This document shows positions 57,025 to 64,000 of a stretch of DNA of 64,000 nt, piece after piece. Below the pieces are notes generated by a model, which was not told the DNA's origin, ran no database searches, and was given only the letters and a program-made list of their open reading frames with translations. The position numbers and the translations under genes are program-made. Within the stretch, counting starts at the first letter, position 1. Every line of letters begins with the position of its first letter. Origin of the DNA: Macrotis lagotis (Eukaryota > Chordata > Mammalia > Peramelemorphia > Peramelidae). The stretch is from assembly GCF_037893015.1 (NCBI RefSeq), contig NC_133658.1, forward strand, positions 422,764,200-422,828,199, read 5' to 3'.

Positions 57025-57885
57025 TGCTGTTGTTCAGTTATTCAGTCATGTCTAATTTTTCATGAATCCATAAACCATTATATACTAGGCCTTTCTATCT
57101 TCCACTATCTCCTGAAGTCTGTCCAAGCTCTTTCAAGGTATCATCTATCCATTTCATCATATGCTGTTCCTTTCTATTTTTGTCTTCAGTCTTTCCCAGT
57201 TCATCAGAGTCTTTTTCAGAGTCCTGTCTTCTCACCATATGGCCAAAGAATTTTAAGAGTCAGTTTCAGAATCTATTCTTCCAATGGGTATTTGAATTAA
57301 TTTCTTTATGTATAGACTGATTTTATCTCCTTGATCTCCAAGGGACTCTCAAAAGTCTTCTCCAACACTACAATTTGAAAGCCTTGATTCTGTGGTTCTC
57401 AGTTTTCCTCATGCTCTACTTCTCACAGCCATACATTGCTACTGGAAAAAAAAGTTTTGACCCTACTGATCTTTGCTGACAAGTTGATACTGCCCTGATT
57501 TGCTATAACTTTCTTTCTAAGAACCAAGCATCTTTTAATTTCATGACCAGTTTCCATCTGCAGTGATCTTTGAGCCCAAGAACATAAAATTTGGTGCTGC
57601 TTGCATTTCTTCTCCCTCTGTTTGTTAGAAAATGATGGAACCAATTGCCATGATCTTAGTTTTCTGGAGTTAAGCTTCAAACCAACTTTTACACTCCTCA
57701 GTAACCGTCATCTAGAGATTTTTTAATCCTTCAGTTTCTGCCATCAGAGTAATATTATCTGCATATTTGAGTTTCTTGATATTTATTCCAGCAATTTTAA
57801 TTCCAGTTTTTGATCCATCCAGCCTTAGAGATCAGCTATTCATGGAATTGTAGGCCATTTCCATGATATACTACTGTGCAAGGAT
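57025..57885 (-). mobile_element. RTE-type LINE (BovB/RTE clade), 3' part
   Basis: The minus-strand product at 57680-57423 reads MKLNSRKLR, then WAQRSLQMETGHEIKRCLVLRKKV and INLSAKISRVK. It parallels BovB RT (LNxxKTK..LGSKITADGDCSHEIKRRLLLGRK..LxSIxKSRxIxxxTKVRLVKA). Downstream parts follow in order: 'gtatggctgtgagaagtaga' (YGCESW) and 'ctttggccatatggtgagaa' (FGHxxR). The 3' terminus near 57030 ends 'tagacatgactgaataactg' then aacaacag. Broken by stops and frame changes. It shares its 3' end with the MAR1-like SINEs here, which RTE enzymes are thought to mobilise. Confidence 0.85.
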
Positions 57886-58019
57886 CCTTCTCTCCATCCC
57901 TCTCCACCTCTAACTCTAGAAATAGTAATAAGACCAAGTCTACCATTGCAGAAAAGTTTACATCAATCAATTTTCCTTTGCCCTGCAAATTATCCCTGGA
58001 GTTCTCTTACTAAAACATC

Positions 58020-58165
58020 TCTTTCTGTCTACCACTCATTCCTATTGGAATACCAGTTAAGTCCTTAAGGTATGAACCTATATTTCCTGTTGAATATATA
58101 TACTCAGGGCTTAACATAGTGCTCGGCTCAAAGTGAGTATATAATCAATATGTTGAGTTTTTTCC
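58020..58165 (+). mobile_element. L2 LINE 3' end scrap
   Basis: 'ttggaataccagttaagtcc', 'tcagggcttaacatagtgct' and 'cggctcaaagtgagtatata' fit the L2 terminal 3'UTR. Confidence 0.6.
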
Positions 58166-58179
58166 CCTTTCATTTAAAG

Positions 58180-58365
58180 AATTATGGATGTAGAGCTTGG
58201 AGGGAAAAAAAAAACCTATGTATTCCAATCCACTCCCCTTACAGACGTGAAATTTGAAGTGCATGGAAGATAAGTAGAAAGCTTAAGGTCTTTCCAGTAA
58301 GATATTCAGGATGTGAATCCAGGTTTTCTGGCCTCCAGTCCAACTCTTTTCCTACCATATCAGTC
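58180..58365 (-). repeat. MIR-type SINE
   Basis: 'ggatgtagagcttggaggga', 'ttaaggtctttccagtaaga' and 'gaatccaggttttctggcct' in inverted order. Confidence 0.65.
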
Positions 58366-58639
58366 TGTGGGAAGATACTGACATGCTGTAGGTACCTGAG
58401 GAAATGTTGACAATGACAGGAAAACAATATGATAGAGAAAGAAGGCTTAGGGGTTGGGTGTTGTAGGGAAATAACAAAAGTAGATGAAACTCTTTTGAAA
58501 TTTTTTCCTAGCCTGGCTCCATATAGATTCAAGGGCATTGGAAAAGCAGATATCTTCACAGAAGATATAAGGGAAACCAGAGAAACAATATATCAATTAT
58601 AAAAACCCTATACATATACTATTGTGATTGCATGTTTAC

Positions 58640-58775
58640 TGAGTCTCTCTTTATTTCACTTTCCTCATCTGTGAAATGGGGATAAAAATCCTTACATTCC
58701 CAATCTCACAGGAATGTTATGAGGAAATCACTTTGCAAGCCTTAAGGCACTCTAGAAATATGAGCTATTGTTGTT
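58640..58775 (+). repeat. THER1/MIR-type SINE 3' half
   Basis: 'tttcctcatctgtgaaatgg', 'ctcacaggaatgttatgagg' and 'ctctagaaatatgagctatt' followed by gttgttat. Confidence 0.75.
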
Positions 58776-58779
58776 ATAA

Positions 58780-59660
58780 GAAACTCAATGAACCAAAGAA
58801 TTCTTTTGTTGGAAGAGAAGGAATATGAAGGGATGTGGCCTTCTGGTCACAGACCCATGAACTCCAAAGTAGTCAGAGAAATCTTTGAAGTGAAAGGTTG
58901 GGGTCCATTGACTCTAAAAAGCATGGGTGGGGAGGAGAATTTTTTTTTCTAAATGGCCTTGTTAGAATTATTTCTCTCCATCCCACCCTCTGTCTCCCCA
59001 GGAGACCATGTGTATGAAAGCTCAAACTCTAGCACAAACCATATGATTGAATTCCTCTTGTGGTGGGGATGGTTTTCTTAGGTATTTATGAAACCACTTC
59101 ACAACATAAAATAAAGCTTCATGAGTCTGGCCCTTGCAAAATAATCCAGCAGCAGGGTGTGAATAGAGGGCCCTATTTGATGAAAAAGTTTGGGGAATTT
59201 GTGGAGAGAAAACTCATGAGTGGCATCTGTGAATTCTTTTAGCCATAAACAACTTAATTAGTGACTAGAGAATGTTAGCTATTTCTATTGTCCCACCATT
59301 GAGAGTTCCTGTCCAAGGGTTTATTCATTTGTTAAGAGGTTATAAAATCATATACACATCAAATCTCTTGTCTGGAATGATCATCAAGGAACATTTATTC
59401 CCCATTCTTAACTGACATATGAATTCCCTATCTCAGACATCTCTGAGAAGGGGTCATCTTATTTTCACTGGAATATTTTCTGACACAGACATATAGCCTA
59501 CTGAGGCCATGGATAATGAACAAGGGTAGTTCTTTCACATCAGCATCCTATTGGAGAAATGGAACCATTGATTAGAGCAGATGCTAAGGAGAAGGATGTC
59601 AAGATAATGTTTGTAGCCAACAGGAATCCAACTAAATCAAGAGCAATTTGAGAGTGGAGA
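58780..59660. other. No feature recognised
   Basis: Nearly 0.9 kb with no repeat or gene I can name. A 60-codon frame at 59060-59242 has no supporting context. Confidence 0.4.
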
Positions 59661-59661
59661 C

Positions 59662-59930
59662 TGCATTAAATGGGCAGCTACATGGCTCAGTGAATAGTGG
59701 TGGGTCTGGAGTCAGAAGAACCTGAGTTCAATTCTGGTCTCAGACCCTTATTAGCTGTGTTACTCTGGACAAGCCACTTAACCCTATTCATATCAGTTTC
59801 TTCATCCATAAAATGAGCTGGAGAAGAAAATGCCAAATCACCTCACCATTTTGCCAAGGAAACTTCAAATGAAATCATAAAGAGCTAGACACAACTGAAA
59901 TTACTCAACAACAACAATTGCAATAAATGG
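59662..59930 (+). repeat. MAR1-like SINE with near-perfect TSD
   Basis: Body 59674-59918, the most complete MAR1-like copy: head 'gcagctacatggctcagtga', CORE, 'gagctggagaagaaaatgcc' and RTE-type tail 'agagctagacacaactgaaa' then aacaac. Flanks tgcattaaatgg and tgcaataaatgg differ at one base. Confidence 0.9.
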
Positions 59931-59934
59931 TGTA

Positions 59935-60265
59935 ATTTCTATGTAGTTTCCTAGTTGCTTAATAACTTGTTTACTTTAATTAATTAATTGCTAAAATATT
60001 TGAATGAGATTGGCAATATTGGTCTTATATTCAGTTTTTTTCTTCATTGAATCAAGTGAAATTGATTGGATTATAAAATCACAGTATCTCAGAGAAGGAA
60101 AGGCACTCAGAAGACCAACCTATCCTTGAGGTGGATTACCTTCTATGGGCATCTCTGATAAGTTTTTATTTATTTAGTCCCTATATGCCCAGGAATCCTT
60201 CTTCTAGGATATTGAAATATCATCATCATTATCATCAATAGCTTTATTGGGTCGGCATCTTCTAA
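59935..60265. other. No feature recognised
   Basis: Anonymous sequence, possibly an old MIR start near 60070. Confidence 0.35.
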
Positions 60266-60267
60266 AG

Positions 60268-60432
60268 AAACCATGACTCAGGGGAGGCTAGGTGGCGCAG
60301 TGGATAGAGTACTGGCCCTGGAGTCGGGAGTACCTGGGTTCAAGTCCAGTCTCAGACACTTGGTAATTGCCTAGCTGGGCACTTAACCCCATTTGCCTTG
60401 CAAAAACCTAAAAAAAAAAAAACCATGACTCA
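60268..60432 (+). repeat. Young WSINE1-like SINE with 13-bp TSD and internal deletion
   Basis: Body 60281-60419. It lacks roughly 20 bases of the CORE: 'gcctagctgggcacttaacc' joins across the missing TGTGTGGCCTTGGGCAAGCC-like segment. aaaccatgactca is exact at 60268-60280 and 60420-60432, so the deletion probably predates or accompanied insertion. Confidence 0.93.
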
Positions 60433-60837
60433 AGATGATTTAAGCTACTAGAGTAGCTTAAAACTACTCTAACTTTTAAGATGCCCTATATTTAATATTA
60501 TATATCTATGTATACATTAAACCCATGTCATAAAAGTCTATATATGGATATAATATTTAATACTGTGCATCTCAAAAGTTGTGCATTTTTAAATTACCTT
60601 AGTAGTTTAAATCTCCTAGTAATGTTTTTATAGTTCTTGAAGATTCAAGGAGGTCTCTTCCTGTCCTAAAAATCTAGAAGAATTCAAGACTCCTTTTCTT
60701 CTGAAAATACTATCCATTTTTATAGAAGATGTCAACTCAGAAATAATTTTGGTGATAAAGATGATAATGCTTTCAAATCCTAGTAGGAAGATTCCTGGAC
60801 ATATGGAAGATGATGGAAGGATATGGAAAATAATTGT

Positions 60838-60935
60838 AAAGAAAGAAGAGGAAGAGGAAGAAGAAGAAAAAGAAGAAGATGAAGAAAAAGGAGGAGAAGA
60901 AGAAAGAGGAGGAAGAAAAGGAGGAGGAGGAAGAT
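60838..60935. repeat. (GAA)n/(GGA)n purine tract
   Basis: Nearly pure purine, coding Glu/Lys runs on plus and Ser/Phe runs on minus. Simple repeat only. Confidence 0.95.
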
Positions 60936-60937
60936 AA

Positions 60938-61290
60938 ATTATATCTTTAAGACGTGCAAAGCACTTTACAAACATTATCTCATCTTATCCTCAAAAACAA
61001 TTTTGAGGGCAGCTAGGTGGCACAGTGGATAGAACACCGGCCCTGTAGTCAGGAGGATCTGAGTTCAAATCAGAACTCAGACACTTAATAATTGCCTAAC
61101 CTTAAAAAATAAAATGAAAAAAACAACTTTGGGAGGTAAATGCTATTATTGCATTTTTTTCACAAATGAACAAAACAAAACCAAAAGAAGTTAGTTGACT
61201 TGCCTAGAATCAGGCAACAAGAAAGAGCCTAAAGCTAGCTTTAAAGCCATTTCTTCCTAAATATCAGTCAAACTCTAAAGTTACTATGTC
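60938..61290 (-). repeat. MIR/THER-type SINE split by a young SINE
   Basis: Outer inverted copy: 'gtgcaaagcactttacaaac' then, past the insertion, 'ttagttgacttgcctagaat' and 'taaagccatttcttcctaaa'. The inserted WSINE1-like SINE (61008-61119, +) has a good head ('gcagctaggtggcacagtgg') but lacks much of its CORE. Its flanks aaaacaattttgag (60994-61007) and aaaacaactttggg (61120-61133) form an imperfect duplication. Confidence 0.75.
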
Positions 61291-61464
61291 ACCTAAGAAA
61301 ATTATGTCTTGCTCCTGTTGATTTAATCATGAATCTACTAAAATATTGAAGAAATAGGAGCAACAGCTCACATTTCTCTAGTTCTTACAAGAGTCTTGTG
61401 AGGTGAATTTTAGAAACATCTTTATTCCTATTTACACATAAATAAACTAAAACCAATTAATGCT

Positions 61465-61605
61465 CCTAGAAGTAGTAGCTAGAATAGATCTTATAGATCA
61501 TCTGGTCTAACTCCCTTATTTGACAAATGAGGAAACTGAGACCCAAGACAAAAAAAAGAAAACAGATGTGCAAAGTCATAAAGCTAGTAAGCATTTTCTC
61601 TTGCT
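61465..61605 (-). repeat. MIR-type SINE fragment
   Basis: 'tagatcatctggtctaactc' and 'caaatgaggaaactgagacc' are typical of the inverted MIR 3' half. Confidence 0.7.
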
Positions 61606-61609
61606 GCCC

Positions 61610-62000
61610 TCCAATGTGTCTTCTGTTCCCTTTCCAAGCATTACTTTAGTAAAAGGGCTTTCTTTCTTTCTTCTTCCTCCTCCTCCTTCTTCTCTTTGCC
61701 ACACTGGACATATAATCCTGACATGACTTTTCAATTAGACCAGTCCTGAACTACAGAGAAACAGGAAACCACTCTCAACCTCAATCCCATTCAGACACAG
61801 GAAACCAGGGAGAGACAGCAGCAGGCAGCAGCAGTTTCATCAGCATTAGTCAGACCAAGACTAAAGTGACTTTTGCAAAAGGCAGCAAGACATTACCTTC
61901 CTTTCTCCTGGTCAAGGTTTGTCAGCTCTTACAAATCAAGTCACTGGTTCTTCAAGGTTTAGAAACCTTTCCCCCTGTAAAACAGGAATTGAATGCAAGA
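61610..62000. other. No feature recognised
   Basis: A short CAG-rich run (61818-61836) stands out in otherwise anonymous DNA. No splice-bounded frame is evident. Confidence 0.4.
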
Positions 62001-62004
62001 TAAA

Positions 62005-62160
62005 TAACAATGAATTTTGACTCAATTCTACAAATTACTAATTTTGTGACCTGGGTAATTCCCTTTGGGCCTCAGCTTTCTCACCTGTGAAATGAGTTTT
62101 CTAGCCTAGATAATCTTAAATGTATCTTCCAACTTTAAAATGATGATTAAATTATGATTT
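62005..62160 (+). repeat. MIR SINE
   Basis: 'tttgtgacctgggtaattcc', 'cagctttctcacctgtgaaa' and 'aaatgtatcttccaacttta' in order. Confidence 0.7.
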
Positions 62161-62239
62161 CTGTAGATTGAATCACTAAGTCTCCTATCTCTGAAAACTC
62201 TACTCGGTCTTCTTTGGGATACTCATCTAAATTGAATCA

Positions 62240-62435
62240 TAGGATTTTCTTCTACAAGGGACATTTGAAGCCATCTGGTTCAGTCCTCTCCTCCCTTGCT
62301 TTAATGGAGGATACAGTGAACTGAAATCCAGAGAAAGGAAGGGATTTTTCCTAATCACACAGCAAGTTAATAGTAAATTCAATACTCACCAAAGTCTTTT
62401 AACACCAAAGTCAAGGCTTTGTCTACTGGATTTTT
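62240..62435 (-). repeat. MIR-type SINE
   Basis: 'gacatttgaagccatctggt', 'cctaatcacacagcaagtta' and 'tcaaggctttgtctactgga' in inverted order. Confidence 0.65.
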
Positions 62436-62439
62436 GAGG

Positions 62440-62930
62440 ACAAGATCACTGACTTGTTTAAACTTTGTATCTCATCCTCTTCTCAGTCCATAGTTTAATA
62501 TTTTCCACAGGAAAAGTACTCAATAAATGTTTCTTCTATTTAATTGTGTGATGCTGTGTTTTACTATACTGTGCTGTGCTTTGTTGAATTGTGTGCTATT
62601 TGATTATATTGCATTATATTGGTGAAAGCAAGGTGGAGTAGAGAATAGAGAGGCAGAAAGATCTTGGAATTTTCATGGGCTATGTAACTCTTTGCAAGCT
62701 GTTGTTAATCATGCAGTGCTTATATAACTAAAAGTTGCAGAGAAGATGCTGGCTTGCAATGGTAGGAGTTCTGAACCATACACGCATACATATTCCTTAT
62801 ACTATTAAATATATATTTGTATGTATATGTCTATGTTTATTTCTTCCTAAAATGCTTTAACCATGGACCTTTAATGAAGAAAGGCTGTTGAGTGTGAAAA
62901 GTATATAGTTGTGGGTCATGGGTAAGATTG
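62440..62930. other. No feature recognised
   Basis: 62450-62545 may be an L2 3' end ('ggaaaagtactcaataaatg'). The rest is anonymous. Confidence 0.35.
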
Positions 62931-63014
62931 TTTAAATACCTTCCACATTTTCATTCCTTTCTACTAAAAGCACTAACATTAATATACATGGTCTCAGAAA
63001 TATGTGATTTCTTT

Positions 63015-63400
63015 TTTTTTTAAATAAAAAAGGAAGGAAGAAAAAGGAGAGAAAAGAGAGAGAAAGGAAGAAAAGGAGGAAGGAAGAAAGAAAAAGGGAA
63101 AGAAAGGAGGAAAGAAAGAAGAAAGGGAAGGAAAAGTGAGGGAGGGAGGAAAGAAGAAAGGAGGGAAGAAAAGGAAGGAAGGGAAGAAGCAAAGAAGAAA
63201 GAGGGAAGTAGAAGAGAGAAAGGAAGGAAGGAAAGAAAGAAGGAAGAAAAGAAGTAAAGGATGGAGGAAAGAAAGGAGAAAGAAAGAAGTAAGCAAGGTA
63301 AGAAGGGAGGAAAGAAAAAAGGAATGAAGGGAAGAAGGAAGGAAAGAAGGAAGGGAAGGAGAAGATAAAGAAGGTTGAAGTAAAGAAGGGATAGAGAGGA
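63015..63400. repeat. Long polypurine tract (GGAAG/GAAA-rich)
   Basis: About 385 bp with hardly any pyrimidine on the plus strand, irregular and without a fixed unit. A 172-codon minus-strand frame of Phe/Pro/Ser/Leu comes entirely from it. Confidence 0.96.
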
Positions 63401-63546
63401 AGGACTCTGAAGAACATGTGTTTAGCTGACAATGAAATCACCAAAATCAAGACTATTTATGTGAACCCATGCATGTAGGTAATCTTTGTTCTCAAATATG
63501 GGGAAAAAACCAATGGAATTTGAATTCAGAGCTTGTGACACAAATT

Positions 63547-63711
63547 CCAGGGCTCTTTCTTTTTTTAAATTTATTTTTATTAAAGATATTATTTTAGTTT
63601 TACAATTTCCCCCCCAATCTTACTTCCCTCCCCCCACCCCCACCCCCCATGGAAAGCAATCTGTCAGTCTTTACTCTGTTTCCATATTGTACCTTGATCC
63701 AGGGCTCTTTC
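63547..63711 (-). mobile_element. Very short L1 3' end with 13-bp TSD
   Basis: Body 63560-63698: T-rich start, then 'acaatttcccccccaatctt' and 'caatctgtcagtctttactc', the inverse of the L1/HAL1 3' terminus also seen at 24640-24780. ccagggctctttc is exact at 63547-63559 and 63699-63711. Strong 5' truncation. Confidence 0.9.
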
Positions 63712-63767
63712 AACTAAGATACAAACTCATATTTTTATAACCTCTTTTCTGTATTTTCTCATTTGGC

Positions 63768-63960
63768 TGTTTCTTTATTCAATAGCCATTTATTAATCAC
63801 CTATTCTGTTCCAGGCATAGACATAATATTTAAGACTGTGTAGGACAATGGTTAGACATTTGCCAGGGCATCACAAAGAACTGGGATCAGGTTTTGCCTC
63901 TGATATGCTGTGACACCAGTGAATTCACTTAGTCCCTCAATGTCCCTCTAACAATATAAT
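63768..63960 (+). repeat. Dispersed repeat copy 4 and MIR piece
   Basis: 63768-63815 matches the family at 28187 ('ccatttattaatcacctatt'). 63835-63960 is a MIR-type SINE ('gggatcaggttttgcctctg', 'gaattcacttagtccctcaa'). Confidence 0.5.
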
Positions 63961-64000
63961 ATGCAAAACAATGTATTGCATAAGTTGAATGATTCCTTTT

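Noticed and set aside
61815-61840. CAG-rich run as a possible polyglutamine exon
   Set aside because: Only a few imperfect CAG units, with no long frame or splice sites around them.
10561-63400. Regularly spaced repeats considered as CRISPR or satellite arrays
   Set aside because: All tandem arrays are simple microsatellites without unique spacers. The genome type is vertebrate.
62932-63450. 172-codon minus-strand Phe/Pro/Ser frame
   Set aside because: Produced wholly by the polypurine tract.

Overview
The window looks like intergenic or deep-intronic DNA from a marsupial, and I recognise no host protein-coding exon, structural RNA gene or CpG island in it. It is AT-rich and CpG-poor, and nearly every recognisable feature is a retrotransposon or microsatellite. 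The marsupial call rests on abundant tRNA-headed SINEs of the WSINE1/MAR1 kind, CORE/MIR-type SINEs, L2 and L3/CR1 relics, L1s with marsupial-style 5' ends and an RTE (BovB-like) relic. The young SINE variant (TTAATAATTACCTAGCTGTG core, GCCTTGCAAAA tail) suggests an Australian lineage, perhaps a dasyurid. That last step is from memory and unverified.

Layout. 1-10 kb: scattered MIR-type SINEs, three L1 pieces, and a degraded non-LTR element at 7.48-8.25 kb of unclear clade. 10-22 kb: a long GGAA tract, a 76-bp mariner-like MITE, many MIR-type SINEs and small L2 and L3/CR1 scraps. 22.4-28.2 kb: a dense nest in which an L1 carries three SINEs and a 2.9-kb ORF2-less (HAL1-like) L1. 28.3-43 kb: L1 and L2 fragments, with one L2 at 33.2-35.1 kb broken by a SINE and by an L1 that itself holds a SINE. 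43.07-49.84 kb: one essentially full-length L1 with a 15-bp target-site duplication, inserted in an older L1. 51.1-51.9 kb: a compact L1 insertion with a 5' inversion and an 18-bp duplication. 52-64 kb: recent SINEs, an RTE relic, MIR-type SINEs and a long polypurine tract.

How the parts relate. L1 reverse transcriptase is the likely motor for the short A-tailed SINEs, six of which keep clear 9-16 bp target-site duplications. The RTE relic and the MAR1-like SINEs share the 3' tail expected of an RTE-SINE partnership. The LINE at 7.48-8.25 kb and the long-tailed SINE at 24.03-24.36 kb may be a second such pair. All L1 reading frames here are broken, so nothing in the window appears able to move by itself.

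I found no convincing undescribed biological system. The best leads are the inversion junction at 51.67 kb, the possible LINE/SINE pair, the ORF2-less L1s, and an unexplained ~140-bp sequence present twice at 28.8 and 30.1 kb. All boundaries are by eye and may be off by tens of bases, especially for old elements.
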